Assembly (NCBI RefSeq): GCF_014646055.1
Contig: NZ_BMMS01000018.1
Span: forward strand, 124,001-188,000
Direction: 5' to 3'
From: Wenjunlia tyrosinilytica
GTDB taxonomy: Bacteria; Actinomycetota; Actinomycetes; Streptomycetales; Streptomycetaceae
Length of the DNA stretch: 64,000 nt
Position 1 is the first letter of the stretch, and each line of letters starts with the position of its first letter. Shown here piece by piece: positions 10,901-18,048 of the stretch. The notes below the pieces were generated by a model. That model had not been told where the DNA came from. It was given only the letters and a program-made list of their open reading frames with translations, and searched no databases. The translations under genes were made by a program, and so were the position numbers.

Positions 10901-12471
10901 TCGAGCCCGACGCCTGGTACTTCGAGTGCCACTTCCCCGACGACCCGGTGCTCGCCGGATCGCTCGTGGCCGAGGGCGCCGTCCAGGTCCTCCAGACCTA
11001 CCTGCTCCACCAGGGCATGCACCTGGTCCTGCCCGACGCCAGGTTCCAGACCATCGTCGGCCTCAGGACCGAGGTGCAGGTCCGCGGCCAGATCACCCCG
11101 GCCCACCGGGAGATCCGGTACGAGGTCGAGGTCATGGAGCTCACCATGCTCCCCAGGCCCTCCGTGATCGCGGACATCCTCGTTCACCTCGGCGACAAGC
11201 CGGTGATCCGGATGCGCAATTTCGGCATCCAGATCCGCGAGAAGGACGGCACGCCCTACCGGCCCGGACAGGGCGGCGTCCCGGCCTTCCTCGGCCGCCG
11301 CAACCGCGACGGCGAGCCCGCCATGATCAACGAGCTGCACCTCGCGCACGCCGCCAAGGGCGACCTCGGCACCGCCATGGGCCCGGAGTTCGACGTCTAC
11401 GCCAACAGCCGCGCCCCGTACATCCCCAACGGCGACTTCCAGTTCGTGGACCGGATCATGTCGCTGACCGGCACCCGCGGCGACCTCAGCCCCGGTTCGG
11501 AGATGGTGACCGAGTACGACTCCCCGGCCGACGCCTGGTACTACACGCAGAACTCCCACCCGCACATGCCCAACGCGGTCTACATGGAGACCTCGCTCCA
11601 GGCCGCCATCCTGCTCGGCTACTACCTGGGCGCCACGCTCAAGCAGCCGAAGACCGAGTACTCCATCCGCAACCTCGACGGCCGGGCCACCCTGGTCAAG
11701 GACATCGACCTGCGCGGCAGGACCATCCGGCACCACTCCAAGCTGCTGATGACCAGCGCGGTCTCCGGAGCCGTCCTGCAGAAGTTCTCCTACGAACTGT
11801 CCGCCGACGGCGAGGTCTTCTACGTCGGAGAGTCGCTCTTCGGGTACTTCAGCGAAGCCGCCCTGGCCAACCAGGCCGGCCTGGACAACGGCCAGTACGT
11901 CGCCCCGTGGATCGAGCAGGTGACACAGGACAACGGTGCCGCCCCCGCCCGCACGCGCCGCATCGAACTGCCCGTCGACGCACCGGCGTTCAGCGACCCC
12001 ACCGGCGGGCGCCTGCACCTGCCCGGCGAGCACTTCGCGCTCGTGGACCGCGTCGACCTCGTCGAGGACGGCGGACGCCACGGAGCCGGGTACCTGCACG
12101 GCCACCGCGAAGTGCGGCCCGACGAGTGGTACTTCGACTGCCACTTCCACCGCGACCCGGTGATGCCCGGCTCGCTCGGCGTCGAGGCGATCCTCCAGGC
12201 GATGCGCCTGTTCGTCATGGAGCAGGGACTCGCCGACGGTGTCGAGGACCCCCGCTTCGCCCTGGCCAAGGGCATCGAGATGGGCTGGAAGTACCGCGGG
12301 CAGATCCTGCGGCACGACCGGGAACTGCGCTTCGACGTCCACGTCAAGGAGGTCCGGCGGGAGGCCGGCCGTGTGCTCGTGATCGCCGACGCCGACCTGT
12401 GGAAGCCGGGCCTGCGCATCTACGAGCTGACCGACGTCGCCATCGAGGTCCGCCCCGGCGCCGGGGCCTGA
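4990..12471 (+). CDS. PUFA-type synthase subunit, KS-CLF-AT with four FabA-like dehydratase segments
   Basis: A 2493-residue subunit. An N-terminal ketosynthase has active Cys194 in DAACSSAL plus CHATGTPIGD and GNIGHL. A second KS-like domain has SSDGAG (678-683) where Cys is expected, as in chain-length factors. An acyltransferase-like domain carries GYSLGE (Ser1150). After a Pro/Ala linker and a helical stretch come two double hot-dog dehydratases: one includes FECHFPDDPVLAGS (about 1978), then a segment with SHPHMPNAVYMET (about 2188), and the last has FDCHFHRDPVMPGS (about 2383). The fusion resembles PfaB plus PfaC, with the enoyl reductase split off as the next gene. It is expected to extend, dehydrate and isomerise the chain held on the carrier domains of the upstream subunit. 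GGAGG sits 13 bases before the ATG. Confidence 0.93.
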   Translation: MSKYAIVGLSCLFPGAGTPAEFWDNIHAGEDSRREGGEEVFGPAPDDRDTDPDHRIYCSRGGFVTGFDFDPTGYRIDPDRLARLDRAFHWSLHVAREALRDSGYADRPDTLARTGLVLGNYSFPTPASADISLPLVREAVLDGLRRAGVPTPEGALLDRDSLLAENAAVSGGPARIAGAALGLGGPRYALDAACSSALYALKLACGHLAAGHAELVLAGGVCAPDPTLIHLSFSDLHAYPENGFSQPFDARSAGIITGQGAGMVAVRRLEDALRDGDRIHAVVDGIGLSNDGAGRHLLVPNAAGQHRSYELAYAEAGVDPAEVDYLECHATGTPIGDRTEAESVAAFFGEHGKVPLLGSVKGNIGHLLTVAGLSSLLKVVLAMRNGRIPPTTGVDRPVASENGSVGDGVLVRTAREWPEGRGPRRAAVSAFGFGGTNAHVVLSEPRAAEDGSATPDTQAADGTGRTVPPALDVIGLGAHFGRFETVKDFERAVHDGTDAYRPLPERRWRGLEQTAGGSLEKAGLTQESLPEGAFVDAVDVDPIDARIPPADLRNYNLQHALMSRVADEALHDAGFSRAVPAGRAAPEPRRVAVVVSMEIEPSAHLHLARHSLAPFLREQYAKAGLELTQTQTRALADAARTGVHEPIVANEVLSYIGNIMASRISSLWNLTGPSFTVSSDGAGTAEALEVARMLLLDESVEAVLVGAVDLAASPEGLLLRAGEEGPVAGPGLSFGEGTRGWRIGEGAGAVVVTRPGGSSRRAYARLESVAVRHAEPVGGELPAADPAALAAAAREALAAAGIGAGDIGYLEAHAGGTAEQDSAELTALASVYPAGAGQVAIGSAKAQIGDVQGAAAMAGLIRTVLCLHHGYLPGVPGWKRPAAELADEFAASALYVPDASRPWLRRDNRSRRHAAVSFIGNGGAHGHLVLSADRIRADERETAWQDAAGPVLLALGAKDLDGLLAEIGRHRDLLADGADPLTLARQAAARLGGSALRAVLVGRDAGELRQQVELAARDLAAKHAAGQEWATPAGSYYTSRPIGPDGKVALVYPGAFNSYPGLGQDLFRAFPGLLSRFEAEADEPDRMFRAGHLYPRTVETPKRRDLMELEARLGEDLPFMLATGTSFAMLYTDLVREILGVRAHGAFGYSLGESSMLFATGGWHRSARRDDRISATPLFRDRLCGPRRTVRELWDLPERTPDEAVWGTFVVLGDAERVAEAVGRYERVHLTHVNTPGEVVVAGDPAQCRALIEELGVKSARSPVNPVMHCEVVDGEVEGLAELNDHPTGSTGGLELFSAFDYGPVEGLDRRVVADRIAQTLRSTIDFPRLVRTAYERGFRYFIEVGPSATCSRWVHDTLGDADHVAVPVDRRGVAASKSIAQLVARLVAHGVEVDLAALLGEPEPAPSRPVRARFPVGGGASIPEGVAKGAALVAANASVAAEGASAAAAEVAAATPPEVAAPSEPPAPAAAAPPAPVPASSQRPVTSAPPKEPVPMPADPSLAEPEVITFEGEPISFLPWAEPEPAPDRATAVDQAAQAAASAAAPAVRPTRAASQPAPTTSAPAASTPADAAAELIRELRQQMVATHSVVMETQRVLQESTLARAEALLAAPPARAPFRSEPPEPLTFSVQTVVEAAPPAPALPPVQTLPPTAAPTAEVPPAPPAPSAPVPPAPVPPAPVSAAGASRPKPPGVVWDHDDLMEFATGSIANIFGAEFAEIDSYGKRVRLPAEPYHFVTRVTGLEGETGVYKPSFIRTEYDVPEDAWYAVDGGVPPAVAIEAGQCDLLLISYLGIDFKNKGKRVYRLLDSSLVFHGDLPRTGQTLRYDISINRFVHQGETTLFFFSYFCYADGELILELQDACAGFFTQAELDTPLGVVITEKEKAEKAALTKTWFKPLAATDRNHLTAAELDLLAQGRPGEVFGRHHAQDPGMNPALRLPDSRLRMVDEITIDRTGGPRGIGAITARKRLEPDAWYFECHFPDDPVLAGSLVAEGAVQVLQTYLLHQGMHLVLPDARFQTIVGLRTEVQVRGQITPAHREIRYEVEVMELTMLPRPSVIADILVHLGDKPVIRMRNFGIQIREKDGTPYRPGQGGVPAFLGRRNRDGEPAMINELHLAHAAKGDLGTAMGPEFDVYANSRAPYIPNGDFQFVDRIMSLTGTRGDLSPGSEMVTEYDSPADAWYYTQNSHPHMPNAVYMETSLQAAILLGYYLGATLKQPKTEYSIRNLDGRATLVKDIDLRGRTIRHHSKLLMTSAVSGAVLQKFSYELSADGEVFYVGESLFGYFSEAALANQAGLDNGQYVAPWIEQVTQDNGAAPARTRRIELPVDAPAFSDPTGGRLHLPGEHFALVDRVDLVEDGGRHGAGYLHGHREVRPDEWYFDCHFHRDPVMPGSLGVEAILQAMRLFVMEQGLADGVEDPRFALAKGIEMGWKYRGQILRHDRELRFDVHVKEVRREAGRVLVIADADLWKPGLRIYELTDVAIEVRPGAGA
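9463..9480 (+). promoter_or_regulatory. In-frame internal ribosome-binding site and ATG at the AT-dehydratase junction
   Basis: AAGGAG at 9463-9468 is followed 9 bases later by an in-frame ATG (9478), just after a Pro/Ala-rich linker. The protein from here begins MPADPSLAEPEV and would be a separate dehydratase polypeptide of about 998 residues. In related systems KS-CLF-AT and DH parts can be separate proteins, so this could be a fusion scar or a working internal start. Confidence 0.4.
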
Positions 12472-12519
12472 CCGCCCGCCCCACGACCCACTCGACGCCC
12501 TAGGAGCGTGCGTTCACCC

Positions 12520-14154
12520 ATGGACACCCGGATGGACAACCAAGCGACGCCACTGAGGTGGCGCGGAGAGCAGTATCCGAGCACCGACCCGGCCGGGATC
12601 TACGCAGCCCTCGTCGACCTCGACCGGCCCGGCTTCATCGTCCGCACCCCGCAGGGGATCGGCGCCGTGGCGGGCGGTCGTACGGCGAGCGCGGGGGACG
12701 GCCTGCCCCTGCTGGCCGCGGTCCCCCCGCTGTCGCCCCGCCGACTCGGCTCGAAGGCGTTCCTCGCCGCCCACGGAGTGCGCCTGCCCTACATGGCCGG
12801 CGCGATGGCGGGCGGAATCGCCTCGGCCGACATGGTCGTCGCCCTGGCCAAGGAGGGCCTGCTGGCCTCGTTCGGCGCGGCGGGGCTCCTGCCGGAGTCG
12901 ATCGAGAAGGCGCTCAACCGCTTCGCCACCGCGATCCCCGGCCTTCCCTACGCCGTCAACCTGATCCACAGCCCCAGCGAGGAGCGCCTGGAACGCGAGG
13001 CGGTCGAGCTGTTCCTGCGCCACCGCGTCCCCTGCGTGGAGGCGTCGGCGTTCCTGGGCCTGACCCCGCACATCGTGCGCTACCGGGTCGCCGGGCTGCG
13101 CCGGGACGCGGACGGCCGCGTCGTCGCGGGCAACCGCGTGATCGCGAAGGTCTCCCGGTCCGAGACGGCGGAGCGGTTCATGCGCCCCGCCTCCGCCTCG
13201 CTGGTCAGCTCCCTGCTCGCCCAGGGCCTGATCACCGCCGAGCAGGCGGAGCTGGCCAAGTACGTGCCGATGGCCGACGACATCACCGTGGAGGCCGACT
13301 CCGGCGGCCACACCGACCGGCGTCCGCTGCCCGCCCTGCTGCCGACGATCCTGCGGCTGCGTGACACGGTCCAGCGCGAGCACCACTACCCGACGCTGAT
13401 CCGGGTCGGGGCGGCCGGAGGACTCGGCACCCCGACGGCGGTGGCCGCGGCGTTCGCCATGGGCGCCGCCTACGTCGTCACCGGCTCGGTCAACCAGTCG
13501 TGCGTGGAGTCGGGTGCCTCCAAGGCCACCAAGGCGATGCTGGCCGACGCCGGCATCGCCGACTGCGACATGGCCCCGGCGGCGGACATGTTCGAGATGG
13601 GCGTGGAGCTCCAGGTGCTCAAGAAAGGCACCCTGTTCCCGATGCGCGCCAAGCGCCTCTACGAGCTCTACCAGACCTACGAGGGCCTGGAGGCGCTGCC
13701 GCAGGCGGAGCGGATCCGGCTGGAGACGCAGATCTTCCGCCGTCCGCTGGAGGACGTCTGGCAGGAGTGCGTCGGCTACTTCGAGCGGCGCGACCCCGAG
13801 CAGCTCGAGCGCGCCAAGGGCAGCCCCAAGCGGCGGATGGCGCTGGTCTTCCGCTGGTACCTGGGGATGTCCTCGCGGTGGTCCACCGTCGGCGACGCCG
13901 ACCGGACGCTGGACTACCAGGTCTGGTGCGGCCCGGCGATGGGGAGCTTCAACGACTGGGTGACCGCCAGCTACCTGAAGCCGCCGGGCAACCGCCGGGT
14001 CGCCGACGTCGCCGAGCACCTCATGCGCGGCGCCGCCTTCCACACCCGCCTCGCCCAGCTGCGCACGGCAGGCGTCCAACTCCCGGTCTCGGCGGCCGAC
14101 TACCGCCCCGTGCCGCTGGAGACGGCGGCGGCCTCGCTGGGAGGTGCGGCGTGA
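12520..14154 (+). CDS. PfaD-like enoyl reductase
   Basis: An FMN-dependent TIM-barrel reductase of the nitronate-monooxygenase superfamily, PfaD branch, expected to reduce selected enoyl intermediates on the synthase. Family-typical stretches are YMAGAMAGGIASADMVVALA near the N-terminus, GAAGGLGTPTAVAAAFAMGA in the middle (flavin phosphate region) and ADMFEMGVELQVLKKGTLFP. The length of 544 residues fits PfaD. A GTG at 12508 is in frame but only one base after AGGAG (12502-12506), so the ATG at 12520 is preferred. It lies directly downstream of the KS-CLF-AT-DH gene, and its stop overlaps the GTG of a repeated segment. Confidence 0.92.
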   Translation: MDTRMDNQATPLRWRGEQYPSTDPAGIYAALVDLDRPGFIVRTPQGIGAVAGGRTASAGDGLPLLAAVPPLSPRRLGSKAFLAAHGVRLPYMAGAMAGGIASADMVVALAKEGLLASFGAAGLLPESIEKALNRFATAIPGLPYAVNLIHSPSEERLEREAVELFLRHRVPCVEASAFLGLTPHIVRYRVAGLRRDADGRVVAGNRVIAKVSRSETAERFMRPASASLVSSLLAQGLITAEQAELAKYVPMADDITVEADSGGHTDRRPLPALLPTILRLRDTVQREHHYPTLIRVGAAGGLGTPTAVAAAFAMGAAYVVTGSVNQSCVESGASKATKAMLADAGIADCDMAPAADMFEMGVELQVLKKGTLFPMRAKRLYELYQTYEGLEALPQAERIRLETQIFRRPLEDVWQECVGYFERRDPEQLERAKGSPKRRMALVFRWYLGMSSRWSTVGDADRTLDYQVWCGPAMGSFNDWVTASYLKPPGNRRVADVAEHLMRGAAFHTRLAQLRTAGVQLPVSAADYRPVPLETAAASLGGAA

Positions 14155-14329
14155 GCGGCGCGCGTGAGGCTGCTCGTCGTCGGTCGAGTGTGTGGCCGGG
14201 TTTTCGCCGAGTGGGCGGAGAAGCGAACGGGAGAGGTGCGGTGAGCGGCGCGCGTGAGGCTGCTCGTCGTCGGTCGAGTGTGTGGCCGGGTTTTCGCCGA
14301 GTGGGCGGAGAAGCGAACGGGAGAGGTGC
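14151..14329 (+). repeat. 90-bp tandem duplication between enoyl reductase and dehydrogenase genes
   Basis: Bases 14151-14240 are repeated at 14241-14329 with no difference visible up to the last base. Each copy begins gtgagcggcgcgcgtgag and ends with a ribosome-binding-like gggagaggtgc. The unit is a multiple of three, so the frame is kept. A third related stretch (gaggtgcggc) precedes copy one. It looks like a recent slippage or unequal-crossover duplication. Confidence 0.95.
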
Positions 14330-14336
14330 AACATGA
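14151..14336 (+). CDS. Possible 61-residue repeat peptide coupled to both neighbours
   Basis: A GTG at 14151 overlaps the enoyl-reductase stop (GTGA), and the TGA at 14334-14336 overlaps the next gene's ATG (ATGA). GGGAGG lies about 6 bases upstream of the GTG. The product would be two 30-residue Arg-rich repeats (MSGAREAARRRSSVWPGFRR...). No family is recognised. It may be a true small protein, a device to keep ribosomes moving between genes, or only the coding by-product of a duplicated spacer. Confidence 0.3.
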   Translation: MSGAREAARRRSSVWPGFRRVGGEANGRGAVSGAREAARRRSSVWPGFRRVGGEANGRGAT

Positions 14337-16210
14337 CCATCACCGAGACCCCCGTCTGCGGTGCGTCGGGCACCGGGGCGGAGTGGGTGGGGGCCCGTGC
14401 CGAGGAGTTGGAGCGGCTCCTCGGTGACCCCCGTGACCCCGACAGCCCGTTCGGGTTCGCCGCGGCCGTCGCCCGCGACGAGCACGACCGGTTCCCGACC
14501 GAGCTGGTCCACGCCCTGCGCGGCACCGGCTTCCACCTCAACTACCTGCCCGCCGAACTCGGCGGCACCTTCCGCTCGTTCGCCCACAGCCTCGTCCTGG
14601 TGCGCACCGCGGCCCGCCGCGACCTGAACGTCATGCCCGGCACGATGTTCGGCATCACCGCCGCCACCTGCCTGATGCTGCACGGCTCGCCCGAACAGCA
14701 GCGCCGCGCCGCCGGGATCCTGCGGCGCGGCGGGGCCGTGGCCTTCGCGCTCTCGGAGGCCGACCACGGCAGCGACCTGCTCGCCAACACCGCCCGGCTG
14801 GATCGGGATCCCGACAGCGACGGATGGCGGCTGACCGGCCGCAAGTGGATGGTCGGCCTCGGGCAGCGGTGCGAGGCGGCCTACCTGGTCGCCAGGACCG
14901 GGCAACGCGGTCCGGCCGCCTTCTCCGCGGTCCTGCTCGATCTCGGCGGCGCCGCCGACAAACACCTCGAGCGCGGCCCCGACGTGCGCACCGGCGGGAT
15001 GCGCGGCATCGACTTCGCCGACCTGGACTTCAATGACTTCCCCGTCCCGGCCGACGCCCTCGTCGGCCGGGAGGGCGAGGCGCTGGAGGCCGCCGTCAAG
15101 GCCCAGCAGGTGGTGCGTGTGATGAGCACCGCCGGCAGCCTGGGCTGCGCCGACACCGCGCTGCGGCTCACGCTCGACTTCGCCACCGGCCGCCGTGTCG
15201 GCCGCACCCCGCTCACCGAGGCCCCCCACCCCCGGCGGGACCTCGCGGTGGCCTCCGCGGCGCTCATCGCCGCCGACGCCGTGGCCATGGCCGCGGCACG
15301 GGGGCTGCATGTCGTCCCGGAGACGTTCAGCGTGTGGGGCTGCGCCGCCAAGCACGTGGTGGCCGAGGCCGCCGAGGACGTGATCGGCCGCTGCGCCACG
15401 GTCCTGGCGACCCGTTCCGTCCTGCGCACGGGCGGTCCCGGCGCGGGGCTGTTCCAAAAGCTCCAGCGCGACGCCGCACTGGTGCGGGTGGTGGACACCA
15501 GCACGGTGGCCAACCTCCGCTCGTTCGCGGGCCAGTTGCCCGCCGTCGCGGCGGCCGCCCACGCCGGCGGCGAGGAGTGGCAGCACGGCAGGGGAGGGCA
15601 GGACGGCACACTGCGCACGGTCTTCGCGCTCGACGCCGAACTGCCCGCCTACGACCCGGCCGCGCTCGACCTGAACGCCCGCGGCCACGACCCGGTCACG
15701 GCGGGTCTGGGCCGCCTGGTCACCTTCGCCCGCAGGTCGCTGTCCGACGGCGGAGCGAGCGAGACCGCCGCGCTCGTGGACCGGCTGGGCGACGACGTCT
15801 CCCGCCTGTCCGGTGATATCGAGCGGGCCCGCTCCGGCGGCGACCCCTGCGAACTGGTCGACCTCGCCGAGCGGTTCGCGTTCCTCCACGCCGCCGCCTG
15901 CTGCCTGCACCTGTGGTGGGCCAACCGGCATCTGTCCCTGGTCGGCTGGGCCGAGCGCCACCCGGCGCTGTACGGCACCGCGCCCGGCTCCCCCGAATGG
16001 CTCGGCGCCGCCCTGGCCTACCTGCTGGCCAAGGCGGACGGGACCGACCCGCGCCGGCAGGCAGCGATGCTGCTGCCCGCCCTGGACGTCATCACCGATC
16101 TGCACGGCACGGACCGCCTCTTCAGCGCCGTCCCCGTCCGACTGGCCCGCCACGCCGACCTCGACGCCGACTTCGACGCCGACTCCCCGGCCCGCAATCC
16201 CGGAACCTGA
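14333..16210 (+). CDS. Acyl-CoA dehydrogenase-like protein, paralogue 1
   Basis: A 625-residue acyl-CoA dehydrogenase superfamily flavoprotein, much longer than the usual 380 or so because of a C-terminal extension. The N-terminal and middle domains are recognisable, with FALSEADHGSDLLANTA as the FAD/substrate segment and GRKWMVGLG. Near residue 388 the usual catalytic EGT region reads VVDTSTVAN, with Asp where many family members have Glu. ATG 14333 follows a gggagaggtgc ribosome-binding stretch. It is probably made with paralogue 2 and may insert a double bond into the synthase product. Whether the substrate is bound to CoA or carrier protein cannot be told. Confidence 0.82.
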   Translation: MTITETPVCGASGTGAEWVGARAEELERLLGDPRDPDSPFGFAAAVARDEHDRFPTELVHALRGTGFHLNYLPAELGGTFRSFAHSLVLVRTAARRDLNVMPGTMFGITAATCLMLHGSPEQQRRAAGILRRGGAVAFALSEADHGSDLLANTARLDRDPDSDGWRLTGRKWMVGLGQRCEAAYLVARTGQRGPAAFSAVLLDLGGAADKHLERGPDVRTGGMRGIDFADLDFNDFPVPADALVGREGEALEAAVKAQQVVRVMSTAGSLGCADTALRLTLDFATGRRVGRTPLTEAPHPRRDLAVASAALIAADAVAMAAARGLHVVPETFSVWGCAAKHVVAEAAEDVIGRCATVLATRSVLRTGGPGAGLFQKLQRDAALVRVVDTSTVANLRSFAGQLPAVAAAAHAGGEEWQHGRGGQDGTLRTVFALDAELPAYDPAALDLNARGHDPVTAGLGRLVTFARRSLSDGGASETAALVDRLGDDVSRLSGDIERARSGGDPCELVDLAERFAFLHAAACCLHLWWANRHLSLVGWAERHPALYGTAPGSPEWLGAALAYLLAKADGTDPRRQAAMLLPALDVITDLHGTDRLFSAVPVRLARHADLDADFDADSPARNPGT

Positions 16211-16224
16211 CAGGAGCCCCTCCC

Positions 16225-18015
16225 GTGCCGAAAGCACATCTGACGGAGCTGGCCGAGCGGCTCGAACGCCATCTCGGTGATCCGCACGACCCCGCCAGCC
16301 GGATGCCGTACCGGAAGATCCTCGAACACGACGAGCGCGAGGAGTACCCCTACCCCTTCGTCAACCTCCTTCGGCGCTGGGGTGTGCACGAGTACTCCAT
16401 CCCCATGGCCCAGGGCGGCAAAGCGGGGGACGTCGAGGTCGGATTCAACCTGATGCGGCTGATCGCCAGGCGCGACCCCACCTCCGCCACCGCGCTGATC
16501 ATCAGCAACCTCAGCTTCATGCCCGCCTGGATCGCCGGCACCGACGAGCAGAAGACGTACCTGGTCGACGCGATCAAGCGGGGAACCCGGTACGCCTGGG
16601 GGCTGTCCGAGCGGCATCACGGCAGCGACCTGCTCAGCAATGAGCTGACGGCGCAGAAGGTCGACGGCGGCTATCTGCTGACCGGTGAGAAATGGCTGAT
16701 CGGCAACGGCACCGTCGCCGACGGGGTCAGTGTCTTCGCCCGCACCAACGCCAAGGGCGGCCCCGCCGGTTACTCGATCTTCCTGTTGGAGAAGCGGAAG
16801 ACCCCCGCCGGCTCGGTCGACGAGCTCCCCAACGAACGTCTGCACGGGCTGCGTGCCCTGGACATGAGCGGCTTCCGCCTCGACCGGGTCTTCGTTCCGG
16901 ACTCCGCGCTCCTGGGAGCGGAGGGCCAGGGTCTGGAGATCGCCCTCCAGACCTCCCAGACGGCACGCGCCCTGATCGGCGGCATCGCGCTGTCCGCCGT
17001 CGACACCTCCCTGCGGGTCACCCTGGACTTCACCGAGGGCAGGGAGATCTTCGGCAAGGCGGTCAGTGACATCGCCTACTCGCGCCGACAGCTCGTCGAG
17101 TGCTTCGCCGACCTGATGCTCGCCGACGCGGTCAGCATCGGCGCGGTGCGCAGCCTCCAGGTGGTGCCGGAGCAGACCAGTGTGTGGTCCTCGGTGGTGA
17201 AGTACTTCGTCCCCACGCTGCTCGAGCGAACGATGTCCCAGCTCAACACGGTCCTGGGAGCCCGTTTCTATCTGCGCGGGCACGCCCACTACGGCATCCA
17301 CCAGAAGATGCTGCGCGACCAGCTGGTGGCGAACTTCGCCGACGGCAACACGGTGGTGAACCTCAAGAACATCGCCCTCCAGCTCGACGGCCTGCTGACC
17401 GCCTCCGCCGAGGCCGACGACGCGGCGAGGGCGGCCGCGGACGAGCGGGCCGCCACCCTCTACGGAATCGACCGCGAACTGCCCATGTACCGGCCGTGGG
17501 CCCAGGAGCTGTTCAGCCGCGGCCTCGACGACGCGCTGCTGGCCGCCCCCGGCTCCCTGCGGCAGCTGCGCGAACTCGCCGAGCAGGCCAAGGGCGACGA
17601 GCGCGACTGGCTCTCACGCGCCGCGGACGTCGCCGCCGAACTCCTCGGCCACGCACCGAGGCTGCGGGAGCGGGCCACGGCTTTGAAGGCCGAACTCGGC
17701 CGGGACTACGGCCAGTCGGCCGAGCTGTTCGACCTGGCCAAGCAGTACTGCTTCCTCCACGCGGCCGCGGCCTGCGTGCACACCCACGTCCACTCCCACG
17801 GCGCGCTGGAGGACCCGCTGCCCAGCGGGGCCCTGCTCCTGCTCCAGCTCGAGCGTGTCCGCCGTCATCTGCGCCCGCACGAGTCCGTCACCGACGCCGC
17901 CGTCGTCGACGAGGTCATGCGGGTCCTGCGCCACCTGCACCGAGGCAACCGCCTCTTCTCGTACTGGCAGTTCCCCCTGGCGGAGCGCGGCGACCTCGCC
18001 GCCGCCCGCAGCTGA
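16225..18015 (+). CDS. Acyl-CoA dehydrogenase-like protein, paralogue 2
   Basis: A 596-residue relative of the gene upstream, sharing the N-terminal pattern (LERHLGDPHDP here, LERLLGDPRDP there), the GLSERHHGSDLLSNELT segment and a C-terminal extension with FLHAAAACVH. At the usual catalytic Glu region it has ADGNT (Asp near 373). The GTG start at 16225 is set by AGGAG at 16212-16216. The 14-base gap to the upstream stop suggests one transcript and perhaps a heteromeric enzyme, as known for two-gene acyl-CoA dehydrogenases in actinobacterial steroid catabolism. A desaturation role in this cluster is inferred. Confidence 0.84.
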   Translation: MPKAHLTELAERLERHLGDPHDPASRMPYRKILEHDEREEYPYPFVNLLRRWGVHEYSIPMAQGGKAGDVEVGFNLMRLIARRDPTSATALIISNLSFMPAWIAGTDEQKTYLVDAIKRGTRYAWGLSERHHGSDLLSNELTAQKVDGGYLLTGEKWLIGNGTVADGVSVFARTNAKGGPAGYSIFLLEKRKTPAGSVDELPNERLHGLRALDMSGFRLDRVFVPDSALLGAEGQGLEIALQTSQTARALIGGIALSAVDTSLRVTLDFTEGREIFGKAVSDIAYSRRQLVECFADLMLADAVSIGAVRSLQVVPEQTSVWSSVVKYFVPTLLERTMSQLNTVLGARFYLRGHAHYGIHQKMLRDQLVANFADGNTVVNLKNIALQLDGLLTASAEADDAARAAADERAATLYGIDRELPMYRPWAQELFSRGLDDALLAAPGSLRQLRELAEQAKGDERDWLSRAADVAAELLGHAPRLRERATALKAELGRDYGQSAELFDLAKQYCFLHAAAACVHTHVHSHGALEDPLPSGALLLLQLERVRRHLRPHESVTDAAVVDEVMRVLRHLHRGNRLFSYWQFPLAERGDLAAARS

Positions 18016-18048
18016 CCACGTCCGCCCCGGAGTATCTGGAGCTTGACC

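Noticed and set aside
9430-12342. Minus-strand open frame of about 970 codons opposite the dehydratase domains
   Set aside because: A compositional shadow rich in Gly, Val, Asp and Arg; the plus strand encodes clear FabA-like motifs.
12508-12519. GTG 12508 as the start of the enoyl reductase gene
   Set aside because: It lies one base from AGGAG, too close for initiation; the ATG at 12520 has workable spacing.
14151-14329. Possible mobile-element target duplication or attachment site
   Set aside because: The copies are directly adjacent with nothing between them, and there is no integrase or transposase.
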